A stretch of 64,000 nt of DNA from Panacagrimonas sp963975245 (lineage in GTDB: Bacteria > Pseudomonadota > Gammaproteobacteria > Nevskiales > Nevskiaceae), in the NCBI GenBank assembly GCA_963975245.1, contig CAXBFJ010000006.1, forward strand, positions 186,001 to 250,000. The letters run 5' to 3'. Below the pieces are notes generated by a model, which made no database searches, was not told the DNA's origin, and was given only the letters and a program-made list of their open reading frames with translations. Both the position numbers and the translations under genes were made by a program. Of this stretch, positions 34,706 through 42,986 are shown piece after piece; position 1 is the first letter of the stretch, and each line of letters begins with the position of its first letter.

Positions 34706-36131
34706 GCGCCAATCTCGGGCAAGCCGCAGTCGCGCCAGACAGCAGACACGAGCGCAGGTCGAGAACACGGCCCGCGCTACGTCTGCGCCGCAGGTGCGCG
34801 AAGATGCGGAGCCCATGCTGAATGCAGTGGGCAGGCAGGTGCTTTCGTCAACTGAGCATTCGCTGGAGGGCAAGGATGCACTGTCTGGCGGTGAAATTTC
34901 GCTATCACGCGCAAAGATGCTGTGGTTGTTCGGCGAGTGGCAGATGCTGGCCGAACTGGGTAAGCATGATCTCAGCGCTCATCCAGAGCGGGACCGGCTC
35001 GCCTTGTTTGCCGCAAGCGGATACTCCCAATTGGGAGAAAGAGAACCGGCAGAAAAATGGATTCGCAAAGCTTTGGAATGGGGATGTTCACAGCGTCTGG
35101 TGGCACAGGTCCTGATTGCCGGCGTCCATAACACTCTGGGAAGAGTATCGGCGCTCAAGAAGGATGAGCCGCGCACGGCTCGTCATTTTGGTCAGGCGAC
35201 AGCGGTGGGCGCCTCCGAGCAGGAAGCAGCCATGGTTCGCCACGCGCGCTCGGTCAAGGAGATGGCGCGGCTCGGTCTTTTGCCACAGTCGGCAAGTCTG
35301 GTGCACGAGGCTTATGCAGAGCGGCAGGCCACAGTGCAGCGACCGCTGCAGCAGCTGTCAGATCAGAAAGTGTTCGAGTCGGAACTGGAATTGCTGCGTG
35401 GCGAACTGTCGCTTGCACAGAGCCGTCAGCAAATCCTGAAAGCGCCGCAAGCCGCAACCGGGGATGTATCGAGAAATTCGACACAGGGGACGGCAGCAGA
35501 CGATCTCGCCAAGAAGGCGGTGTCGCAGCTTGGTCAGGATCTATGGGCAGCCGAAAGGTCAAATTACAAGAGGGGCGGCTACTTCATCGAGTTTGGTGCC
35601 ACTGACGGCGTGCTGCTGAGTAACTCCTGGCTACTGGAGAAACACTTCGGCTGGTCGGGTATTTGCGCCGAGCCCAATCCGAAGTTTCTTGAGGCCTTGA
35701 GAAAAAACCGCACCTGTCATGTCAGTGACGCCTGCGTATCAGGCGAGACCGGCGACGAAGTCGAATTTATCCTGGCTGATGTCTATGGTTCCATGGCGCA
35801 GTATGCTGACCGAGATGGGCACGGCCAGAAGCGTTCGGCATATGCATCAAAGTCTGAGAACGTTGTCAGGATGCGGACGATTTCCCTGCATGATTTACTG
35901 CGAAAATATGACGCCCCGCGTGACATTGATTATCTGAGCATTGATACAGAAGGAAGTGAACTCGAAATTCTGAGCGCATTTCCGTTCGATCAGTGGAACA
36001 TCCGCCTCATCACGGTGGAACATAATTTCACTGAGGACCGTTTGAAGATTCGTGCGCTGCTCGAAGAGCAGGGGTACGTCTGCACTGAAATGGAATGGGA
36101 CGATTGGTACGAGAAGTGCAAGCCGAAGTGA
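34689..36131 (+). CDS. FkbM family methyltransferase with helical N-terminal region
   Basis: A 480-residue protein with a GTG start at 34689 that overlaps the previous gene. A basic N-terminus is followed by TPR-like helices (LALFAASGYSQLGEREPAEKWIRKALEWG). From about residue 275 a complete FkbM domain follows: SQLGQDLWA, GGYFIEFGATDGVLLSN (motif I), SGICAEPNPKFLEAL, RTISLHDLLRKY, YLSIDTEGSELEIL (the FkbM D-T/V-E-G signature) and ITVEHNF. FkbM enzymes O-methylate sugars or other hydroxyls with SAM. This copy keeps the residues that the preceding coiled-coil copy lacks, so the pair may form an active/inactive complex. Confidence 0.85.
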   Translation: MKKRSKRQSRASRSRARQQTRAQVENTARATSAPQVREDAEPMLNAVGRQVLSSTEHSLEGKDALSGGEISLSRAKMLWLFGEWQMLAELGKHDLSAHPERDRLALFAASGYSQLGEREPAEKWIRKALEWGCSQRLVAQVLIAGVHNTLGRVSALKKDEPRTARHFGQATAVGASEQEAAMVRHARSVKEMARLGLLPQSASLVHEAYAERQATVQRPLQQLSDQKVFESELELLRGELSLAQSRQQILKAPQAATGDVSRNSTQGTAADDLAKKAVSQLGQDLWAAERSNYKRGGYFIEFGATDGVLLSNSWLLEKHFGWSGICAEPNPKFLEALRKNRTCHVSDACVSGETGDEVEFILADVYGSMAQYADRDGHGQKRSAYASKSENVVRMRTISLHDLLRKYDAPRDIDYLSIDTEGSELEILSAFPFDQWNIRLITVEHNFTEDRLKIRALLEEQGYVCTEMEWDDWYEKCKPK

Positions 36132-36273
36132 GTTGGCTGGGCCCTTTCGCACACGTGTCATGCAATTCTGGATAATGGTTTGCTGCACAGGGTGCATTGC
36201 GCTCTGGAGGCAACCGGCACTGCGGCGTGCATGTACGCCCAATATTGTTATTACCTGAAAAAATTTGTCACGT

Positions 36274-37365
36274 ATGAAAGTGGTCAACGCTGTGGTCGTC
36301 CCCATGATCCGGATGGAAATTCCGAGTCTGGTGACATGGATTCGCTACTGTCCTGCCTCGGGAAAAAAGGGCTGCCAGTTATTGCTGTCGCTGGACACCA
36401 AATGGGAAGCAGCAGACCGTGCGCGCGTTCAGGACACGTTTTCACGCTCAGCGCTGGCATTAGAAGACTGGACAATCGAGTTTCTCGATTGCGGAATGAC
36501 GGTAGAAGAATCGTTCTACATCAAGAATCCAAAACAGGAAATTGATCTGGAGCGATTCCCCTACGGACTCAAGTCCGGGCCCAATAAGCAGTTCTTCACA
36601 ACGCTGCGCCTGCTTCAGACTCAGGCCCAGCGTATTGGCGCAGTGCTGCTGATGGAGACCGACGCCTTTCCCCTGTATGACGGTTGGCTCGAAAGGCTGA
36701 ATCAGTACATGGAGCGAACCGCTAGCAATGCTTTGGTGGCAGGGCCGCGATATGCAGGCGCGTCAAAGATGAGCCCGCACATCAGCCTGCACTTCAACGG
36801 CAACAGCGTCTACTGCATCGGTACCGCTGATTTTTACGAATTTCTGGATGACTGGGACCATCTGCTACGCGAGACGCTTCGCATCGCCCGTCATCAGGCC
36901 TACGATTGCGTTATTCCCTGGTTCATGAACTACCGTGGCATCCATCCCGGCGTGCGCAAGATGTCCGAACGCATCTCTCCGACCTTGGGTGAGCGATTTG
37001 CCAAGCGCTGCTTCGATCTGTCGGAATGTCTGGTCAACTATGGCGGCGAAGTTGAAAACGCCAACGGGTATCGTCTCGACGTGATCCGTTTTCTAGAGAA
37101 GCATCCGGAAGCGACCATCGTTCATGGCAAATGCTTCATGCTCGATGTGCATCGCTTGCGTGAAGCCAAGGCTAATGCGGCGCGAAAGCATCTGGTCAAC
37201 GTCGCGGTGGACCTGGTCAATAGCGGGCAGTACGAGAAGGCCATGCGCTTTGGTTTGGCAAAGGCTGGCGTCGCACTTGCGGCGGCGCAGAACATTGATC
37301 GTCTATCCGAAGTGGACGTGTCGATGATCCAGCGTGCGTGGAAGGGGAGGCAGGCCAGTGCCTGA
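36274..37365 (+). CDS. Uncharacterised protein, glycosyltransferase-like
   Basis: About 363 residues from the ATG at 36274; an in-frame TTG lies 9 bases upstream. Neither start has a good ribosome-binding site. The segment LLMETDAFPLYDGWLERL puts an E-x-D acidic pair after a hydrophobic strand, as in GT-A enzymes. NGNSVYCIGTADFYEFL, CVIPWFMNYRGIHPG and IVHGKCFMLDVHRL also suit a glycosyltransferase. I do not recognise a named family. It is flanked by an FkbM gene and overlaps a sulfotransferase gene by 8 bp, so the product probably acts on the same glycan. Confidence 0.6.
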   Translation: MKVVNAVVVPMIRMEIPSLVTWIRYCPASGKKGCQLLLSLDTKWEAADRARVQDTFSRSALALEDWTIEFLDCGMTVEESFYIKNPKQEIDLERFPYGLKSGPNKQFFTTLRLLQTQAQRIGAVLLMETDAFPLYDGWLERLNQYMERTASNALVAGPRYAGASKMSPHISLHFNGNSVYCIGTADFYEFLDDWDHLLRETLRIARHQAYDCVIPWFMNYRGIHPGVRKMSERISPTLGERFAKRCFDLSECLVNYGGEVENANGYRLDVIRFLEKHPEATIVHGKCFMLDVHRLREAKANAARKHLVNVAVDLVNSGQYEKAMRFGLAKAGVALAAAQNIDRLSEVDVSMIQRAWKGRQASA

Positions 37366-38173
37366 GGCAGTTCGAATTGTCAGGGAGCACATGGCTGAAC
37401 GCGGTGGAAATGCACCCAAAGCACCTGCCTATGCGATAGGCATGCACAAGGGCGGCTCGACCATGCTGCAGGATTTTTTTCAGATCTACTCGGCCCGATC
37501 ACAGATCCGCTCGATCTCAATCAGCAATGCGCTGTTCAAGCACGGCATCTCGGATGACGAGTACACCGTCAACAACAATCTGGTACCGCTGACGCTGGAA
37601 AAGTATCTCTACTTCGGTTTCAGATACGTGCCAGGGTTCATGCTTGCGAATAAGTCGCGATATCTCAATTACAAGGGTATTGCCTTGGCGCGCGATCCCC
37701 GTGATTGCGTGGTGTCTGCATACTTCAGCTTTCTGAAGTCGCACGTGGTGATGTCTGGTGCTGAAACATCAGCAGCCCAGCAAATCGAAGCCGAAAGATC
37801 CCGACACGCAGCCTCCAGTATCGATGAGTACGCACTCTCCGAGATTGGCCGCTTCACCGAAGAACTGTGTGGATTCGCCTATTTCGCGCACGAGAATGTC
37901 AAGATCTACCGCTATGAAGACATCATCTTCGACAAGCGTCCGTTCTTTAAGGAAGCAATCGAGTTTCTAGGTCTGGAATGGAATGAGTCTTCGTTCGAGG
38001 CCGCGCTCAACAGGGTAGATGTGTTGCCTGATGCAGAGCGACCCGATGCGCACATCCGAAATGTCCGGCCTGGAAATTACAAGGAAAAACTGCAACCGGA
38101 AACCATCGCGCGAATCAATGCGCGGTATCGTAGTGTTCTGGATTTGTTCGGATACGAGACTCAGGACAGCTGA
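37358..38173 (+). CDS. Sulfotransferase family protein
   Basis: A 271-residue PAPS-dependent sulfotransferase fold: the 5'-PSB loop HKGGST is at residues 30-35. ARDPRDCVVSAYFS is the 3'-phosphate-binding strand and helix, and YEDIIFDKRPFF is a typical late segment. HIRNVRPGNYKEKL closes the domain with the PAPS-binding RxGxxxxxK-like loop. The GTG at 37358 has GGGAGG 7 bases upstream, a far better start than the in-frame GTG at 37334. It is paralogous to the next gene (38241-39050). Acceptor unknown. Confidence 0.83.
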   Translation: MPEAVRIVREHMAERGGNAPKAPAYAIGMHKGGSTMLQDFFQIYSARSQIRSISISNALFKHGISDDEYTVNNNLVPLTLEKYLYFGFRYVPGFMLANKSRYLNYKGIALARDPRDCVVSAYFSFLKSHVVMSGAETSAAQQIEAERSRHAASSIDEYALSEIGRFTEELCGFAYFAHENVKIYRYEDIIFDKRPFFKEAIEFLGLEWNESSFEAALNRVDVLPDAERPDAHIRNVRPGNYKEKLQPETIARINARYRSVLDLFGYETQDS

Positions 38174-38240
38174 ATCGGATCGCCGCGGCCGCGAAAGCGG
38201 GCCGCTGAAATAGTCCAGAAAAATTCAAATGGAGACAAGA

Positions 38241-39050
38241 ATGTCGGAAATCGAGATTAGCCTGGGGGGCAAGACCTGTGTGCTTCCTTCACTGGAAACA
38301 CACGCCACAGCCCCGGGTGGTTTCGCTTTTGGGGTGTATAAGGCCGGAAGCACTCTGCTGAACTCAATCATTGTGCGCGCGTCCAAGACGTGCGGGATGC
38401 CAGCACTGAATATTGTTGGCCACTTCAGGGCCAATGGCATTGTCATTGAGCGTGAAGATTTTGATGCTTCGGCGCAGCAGAGTTTAGACACCTATTTGCA
38501 GCAACCAGGCGCGGTGTACTCTGGTTGGCGTGAGTTTCCCGCCAACTACACGCTGCCTCTGACGCCCCAGACGCGGACCTATCTGCTGGTTCGCGATCCC
38601 CGTGACATGCTGACGTCCCAGTTCTTCTCCCTGAAATACAGCCATACGACTGCTGGCCCTGCTGGCGCTCAGATTCAAAAGGCTCGGCAGAAAATTCAGG
38701 AGACCGATATCGATACTTTTGTCCTGGGCACAGTTGATAAGCTCAAGGGATGGTTCAAGAGCTACGACGTACTCGCCAGTACGACTGCGAAGATTGAACG
38801 CTACGAAGACATCATCTTCGAGAAAGAAGCCTTCATCAGAAACCTGTTTGGGCATTTCGGTATGGATATCTCCCAGTCCGATACCCGAGCGATCGCCAAT
38901 GCCGTGGATAAACGCCCTGAGGTGGAGGATGTGCACGCACATGTTCGCCAGGCTGCGCCCGGTGATCACAAAAAGAAACTCAAGGCCGAGACCATTGCCA
39001 GGCTGGATGATGAGCTTGCGGATATCCTGAAGCGCTTCAACTACAACTGA
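38241..39050 (+). CDS. Sulfotransferase family protein, tandem paralog
   Basis: A 269-residue sulfotransferase fold with YKAGST at residues 33-38, LVRDPRDMLTSQFFS, ERYEDIIFEKEAFI and HVRQAAPGDHKKKLKAETIARLDDEL. These line up one-for-one with the preceding gene, so the two arose by tandem duplication. The ATG at 38241 is preferred (GGAG 6 bases upstream) over the ATG at 38229. The two enzymes may sulfate different positions of the same glycan. Convergent with the anchored hydrolase-like gene, 18 bp away. Confidence 0.83.
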   Translation: MSEIEISLGGKTCVLPSLETHATAPGGFAFGVYKAGSTLLNSIIVRASKTCGMPALNIVGHFRANGIVIEREDFDASAQQSLDTYLQQPGAVYSGWREFPANYTLPLTPQTRTYLLVRDPRDMLTSQFFSLKYSHTTAGPAGAQIQKARQKIQETDIDTFVLGTVDKLKGWFKSYDVLASTTAKIERYEDIIFEKEAFIRNLFGHFGMDISQSDTRAIANAVDKRPEVEDVHAHVRQAAPGDHKKKLKAETIARLDDELADILKRFNYN

Positions 39051-39068
39051 GGGCCCGACTGGAGACCA

Positions 39069-40274
39069 TCAGCGCCAGTCGATTGTGGCTTCGTGTGCCT
39101 CAAGATCAACACGAACATCAGCGTATTCAAAACTGCGGGTGAATACGTAGCCGTCGATTTTCGCGTCGGCCTTGGGTGCACCAAGGCGACGCTGGAGTTC
39201 CGGGTACCATTCTGAATCGACAGTTTTTCCGGCGTCTTTGTAGAGGAGTGTCCCACCGCCGGGTTCGCGGTAGCTCCACGAGTAACCGAAATAAGTCCCG
39301 GGATGCGCGACAACCAGAAAGCATGCAAGTGGAAAGGTAATCGCATTTCGCGCTTTATCTGATGTATCGCGATATTTCTGCAGGGATTCTGGAGAGCGGT
39401 TTCTCTTGTCGCCAAGATAGTCTGAATCAAGAATTTCGAAACCAGGCCAGGTCTTGAACAAGACGGTTTCGCCGCGTTTTCCTGCAGCATCGACTGCCAT
39501 CATGTCAGCCTTGAGATTGTCAGCCCCCACAACCTCGAACTGATCGAAGCGCTCGAAAATAAAGCCATCGGTGGTATCCAGCGCGCTGTACTTTTTCAAG
39601 GTTGGATAGCCAGCGCTGCCGCCGTTGAAAATAATAAAATCGCGGCCCATGGGCTTGAGTAGTGTCTGCAGACGATTCAGCATATCCGGAACATTTTCGT
39701 CGTAACGTTTGCCGGTCGCGTCAGCCATCACGCCGTCGCTGCCACTGATTTTGACCGCTTCAGCAGCTGATTCGGCCCACCATTTCCTGAAGTCGGAAGA
39801 TGATCGGTCGTAGTGAATACGCTTTCGTCGGTCTCTGACGCAGGGCGTTGCTCCGGTGTCAGCCGCTTTGGATTCGTCGCGACACTGACTGAGCTGGAAA
39901 GGAACATTGGTCCGATATCGCGGTGTGTACACCAGTGTGTTCCAGTAGAACAGCACCTTGATATTCGGGTTGGCCTTCTTCAACGCAGTGACGGCGTCGC
40001 GCATCGAATCTTCAGCCTTCTTGCCTGGTGAGGGCAGCATCTTGAGTCCCACCCAGGAGAAATTCTTGGCAATGAACTGAATCTCGCTGTCATTCATCGG
40101 CCGCAACAGGGTAATGACAGCGGCCGAAGGAACACGGTCCCATGAAAACGCCGGGCTTTCCGAGGCACTGGCCTTGGAAGTGAGAAGTGTGAAGCCTGAC
40201 AGTAGAATCGCGGTCGCTATGACCGCAATAAGCAACTTCCACTGTGTTCGGCGTTCGAGTTTCAAATGGGTCAT
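39069..40274 (-). CDS. Membrane-anchored or secreted glycoside-hydrolase-like protein
   Basis: A 401-residue protein with one N-terminal hydrophobic segment (LLIAVIATAILLSGFTLL), acting as a signal anchor or signal peptide. The remainder reads as a TIM barrel: VITLLRPMN, WVGLKMLPSP, KVLFYWNTLVY, DFRKWWAESAAEAV, GVMADATGKRYDENVP, DFIIFNGGSAG, DGFIFERFDQF. The Asp after GVMA and the Glu in FIFERF are good catalytic-acid candidates. It resembles the putative glycosyl-hydrolase families found by fold (GHL15-like), but I cannot assign it to a CAZy family. A role in trimming or releasing the island's glycan is inferred. Confidence 0.6.
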   Translation of the reverse strand: MTHLKLERRTQWKLLIAVIATAILLSGFTLLTSKASASESPAFSWDRVPSAAVITLLRPMNDSEIQFIAKNFSWVGLKMLPSPGKKAEDSMRDAVTALKKANPNIKVLFYWNTLVYTPRYRTNVPFQLSQCRDESKAADTGATPCVRDRRKRIHYDRSSSDFRKWWAESAAEAVKISGSDGVMADATGKRYDENVPDMLNRLQTLLKPMGRDFIIFNGGSAGYPTLKKYSALDTTDGFIFERFDQFEVVGADNLKADMMAVDAAGKRGETVLFKTWPGFEILDSDYLGDKRNRSPESLQKYRDTSDKARNAITFPLACFLVVAHPGTYFGYSWSYREPGGGTLLYKDAGKTVDSEWYPELQRRLGAPKADAKIDGYVFTRSFEYADVRVDLEAHEATIDWR

Positions 40275-40654
40275 TTCTATCGCTCGGTCAATTTGTTGGT
40301 GCGGTCAGGCGGATTATGCCTCGCAAAAATGAACGGGCCATGGAGGAGGCTGCAAATCACGCCCAGGGCGCAGGCCTTTGAATTTTCTCAATAGCCACTG
40401 ACAGTTCCCAAGCCATGAACCATCGCTGAGTAAGGGGTGCGACTCGCGAGTCGAAAACCTAGGCCTGAAAGGACCACGGGCAGGCTGATGGATATTGAGG
40501 TTTGAGGTCCGGCGGCGCACTGATCTGGACATGGCGGGAAAGTTGCAGGGCTAGATGTCTTTGCTAATGGCGGCGTTGTTCGCTTAGCATTTGAATCCCG
40601 GCGCGGTTAAAACGAGCGTGTCGACACCCCACTCAGATATTTCAGGAAGTAGCG
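40275..40654. other. 380-bp intergenic region with a 14-bp palindrome
   Basis: Lies between the divergent hydrolase-like gene and the small basic ORF. It contains a perfect palindrome, CGACTCGCGAGTCG, at 40440-40453, possibly an operator. I see no convincing -35/-10 pair and no additional gene. Confidence 0.4.
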
Positions 40655-40795
40655 ATGACCAACCTTGATGCAGAGAAGGAAAAGCGCAAGCAGGAACGTG
40701 TTGAAGAGCGGCGCGCGGCAAATCGGGCCGCGAGAGTTGAGGAGCGCAAGAAGGAGCGCGCTGCTGAAGCCGCAGCCAAGAAGGCTGGCAAGTAG
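40655..40795 (+). CDS. Small highly charged protein (46 residues)
   Basis: The ATG at 40655 is preceded by CAGGAAG 5-10 bases upstream. The 46-residue product consists almost only of Lys, Arg, Glu and Ala (EKEKRKQERVEERRAANRAA and then ERKKERAAEAAAKKAGK), predicting a single amphipathic helix. It is followed by a hairpin and a strong terminator, which together with the ribosome-binding site support a real gene. It could bind nucleic acid or be a small structural helix. It belongs to no family I recognise. Confidence 0.6.
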   Translation: MTNLDAEKEKRKQERVEERRAANRAARVEERKKERAAEAAAKKAGK

Positions 40796-40818
40796 CAGTA
40801 TTTAAGGCCAGTCGCAGA

Positions 40819-40841
40819 AGCGACGACTAACAGTCGTCGCT
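40819..40841 (+). other. Hairpin downstream of the 46-residue gene
   Basis: A 10-bp stem, AGCGACGACT (40819-40828) with its complement at 40832-40841, and a 3-base loop, without a T-run. It may protect the 3' end of the short mRNA or assist the terminator 12 bp further on. Confidence 0.5.
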
Positions 40842-40852
40842 TGCCAAGCATG

Positions 40853-40888
40853 AAAAAGGGGACTCCCTCGAAAGGGAGTCCCCTTTTT
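40853..40888. terminator. Bidirectional rho-independent terminator
   Basis: A 16-bp perfect stem (40853-40868 with 40873-40888) with a CGAA loop starts with five As and ends with five Ts. It therefore works in both directions, for the small charged gene on the plus strand and the methyltransferase gene on the minus strand. Confidence 0.93.
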
Positions 40889-40900
40889 ATCACTTCATTC

Positions 40901-41809
40901 TCAGTTCTTGTCGCTAAGTCTGAGAATCGCTCGCTCGGCATCACGGCGAGCCTGGCCACGTGCACGGACAGTCGCGTCAACATCCACGTAGTTGGGTGAA
41001 GCAGGCACGCGCACCAGCGGCTCATAGCCACTGAGTGCCTCGAATGGCACATCGGCTTTATCGCCCTGGGCGAGTTTGTCGTAGTCGATCCCATATGGGC
41101 GGAAGTCTTCAACGAGGAAGCTCTTTCGAATCCATTTGTCCTGTCGCTCCGCAACGACCCCATCGCAGGCGCGAAGCACCATGAAAATGCGACGGATGCC
41201 TTCGGAGCCGTACCAGACTGCGTCAAGCACTTCCATGCGAAGCATGCGGCACCAGTAATCCAGAGCTTTGGGTGAAATCTGGAAATAGTTGGAACCCGGA
41301 TAAAGTTGTGCGTTGTGATTGCACTCCGCCACGTAGTCGTCGCGGGTAGAAACCGAGGTTTCCAGGAACATGATGCCGCCGGTGCGCAGGAAGGAGCGCG
41401 CCAGTGCCATTCCGGCCAGGGGGTCAAGCATGTGATAGAGCACGCCGGTGAAATTGACGAAGTCAAAAACCGGATCAATGTTCTTCTTGCTGAGCTCATT
41501 ACGCAGCTCAAGCAGAGGAATGCCGTGGACGTAAGTCGTCGTCGGCATGCCATAAATGTTCTTCAGGAACTCGAACTGGTCAGTCAGTGACAGCCTGTCG
41601 TAGGCCACGATCTCGCTGGGAGACTGGCGCTCAATCAGGATGGGAGCAACAAATTCCTGCGCTCCAATGTCCAATACACGCTGTCCTTTAAGCGAAATAT
41701 TCTGCAGGATGGACCTGACGATCGGCAGAGTCCCGATAGGCCTGCCGGGAGTGAATACTTCCGGCTCTACTTCAATTTTGTAATACCAGCTCTCGCCTGG
41801 GATATCCAC
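40901..41809 (-). CDS. Class I SAM-dependent methyltransferase (CmoB/DUF1698-like)
   Basis: About 302 residues from the GTG at 41809, which has AGGAG 10 bases upstream; an ATG at 41875 has none. The core shows GQRVLDIGAQEFVAPILIE (motif I), EIVAYDRLSL and FDFVNFTGVLYHMLDPLAGM, a motif shared with CmoB-type enzymes. FLRTGGIMFLETS follows. The sequence is not CmoB itself, and its position in the glycan island suggests a sugar or lipid-linked substrate. Divergent from the WcbI-like gene. Confidence 0.75.
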   Translation of the reverse strand: MDIPGESWYYKIEVEPEVFTPGRPIGTLPIVRSILQNISLKGQRVLDIGAQEFVAPILIERQSPSEIVAYDRLSLTDQFEFLKNIYGMPTTTYVHGIPLLELRNELSKKNIDPVFDFVNFTGVLYHMLDPLAGMALARSFLRTGGIMFLETSVSTRDDYVAECNHNAQLYPGSNYFQISPKALDYWCRMLRMEVLDAVWYGSEGIRRIFMVLRACDGVVAERQDKWIRKSFLVEDFRPYGIDYDKLAQGDKADVPFEALSGYEPLVRVPASPNYVDVDATVRARGQARRDAERAILRLSDKN

Positions 41810-42029
41810 GATGTGACGGCTCCTTAGAATTTGAACGTTCAATTGTTTGAAGGGCGCGCAATGATAACTGAACACGACTCAATTGCTGGTGCGCTGCTCG
41901 CGATTTGCGTGCCATCTTTGTGGTCATACTCTAGTTCGGCGGGACAGACCCAACGGTTATTTGGGCATTCTTCACGGCTTGGCAGTTTGGAAGCGTTACC
42001 ATTTAGCCGGTAATTTTTACCTTTTCCTC

Positions 42030-42986
42030 ATGATTGAGCCTGATATGCAAGCACCCGCACGCTTTGCCGGAACTGTTGGGAAAGCAGAACAGAAGCGCGC
42101 TCCGCGACGGCGTCCGCGATGGTTGGTTCTGTTCAATTGCCAGGGGTTTGGTCTGTCCAATTGCCTAGAGTTGCTGTGTCCTGAGCTGGTGGTGACCACT
42201 GTGAACGTCCTGCGAGCTCAGGAGGAACTTGAAGCCATCAGCGGTAAGCTTAGGACGTACGACAGGGTTATCGTCGGGTCCAGTATGCTGACCGCACCGA
42301 CCGAATTGTGTAGATCAGTCTCTGCCGCGGTTTCAGACTTGCCGAACTTTGTCCGATGCCCTGAAATTTGGTTTTCTGGCTATCACCCGGATTCCTGCTT
42401 GCTTGCTCTGGAAGGGCCGCTAGCAGAAAACACGCAGATCGGCTGGCATTCTGCCATCGTCTATGCCGCATACAGAGCCGGGTTGGATCGCCGTGCTGCC
42501 GCAGAACTTTTTTGCGAAAGCATCTATCGGGAATTGGGTTATCTCGATTGTTGGGCCGTCGCTCGGGACGAAATATTCAAGGAATTTGATGAGCACGGAC
42601 TGGATATCCGGGAAGAGTTTGTTCAGTGGAGCCGCCGCGGTCCTTTTATGCACACGGCCAACCACCCCAAGATAGCTGTGCTTATGGGTTTGGCACGTGT
42701 GCTGCTTCGGAAATTTGATCTTCCAATCACTGAGTGCGGGATCGTGCCACACGATAATTTGGTCAATGGGGCTGTATTTCCGGTCTACCCGGAGATTGCG
42801 TCCGTGCTTGGGGTCCAGGGTTCGCTTCTGTTCAAGAGGGGAGGGCGCTACAGATTGATTGAACTCGAACCGTACATCGAGAGATCGTTCGAAATTTACG
42901 AGAACGCCGAGGGCGTCGAACCCTCGTTCGAGTACTACTCCGATGTCGTAAGCAATGTGCGGAGTCGGTTGAGGGCAATCATTTGA
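42030..42986 (+). CDS. WcbI-like polysaccharide biosynthesis protein
   Basis: About 318 residues from the ATG at 42030. The open frame extends 49 codons further upstream, but that stretch looks non-coding. The conserved opening WLVLFNCQGFGLSNCLELL (NCQ-x-x-x-L motif) and the later IWFSGYHPDSCLL and GWHSAIVYAAYRAGL match WcbI, an acetyltransferase-like enzyme of Burkholderia capsule synthesis that binds coenzyme A. HTANHPKIAVLMGLA is another family segment. The stop overlaps the TTG start of the following GSCFA gene, suggesting a functional pair in O-acylation of the glycan. Confidence 0.72.
   Translation: MIEPDMQAPARFAGTVGKAEQKRAPRRRPRWLVLFNCQGFGLSNCLELLCPELVVTTVNVLRAQEELEAISGKLRTYDRVIVGSSMLTAPTELCRSVSAAVSDLPNFVRCPEIWFSGYHPDSCLLALEGPLAENTQIGWHSAIVYAAYRAGLDRRAAAELFCESIYRELGYLDCWAVARDEIFKEFDEHGLDIREEFVQWSRRGPFMHTANHPKIAVLMGLARVLLRKFDLPITECGIVPHDNLVNGAVFPVYPEIASVLGVQGSLLFKRGGRYRLIELEPYIERSFEIYENAEGVEPSFEYYSDVVSNVRSRLRAII

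Noticed and set aside
41883..42029. 49-codon N-terminal extension of the WcbI-like protein
   Set aside because: The extension is Cys/Arg-rich, unlike the rest of the protein, and lies in the divergent promoter region.
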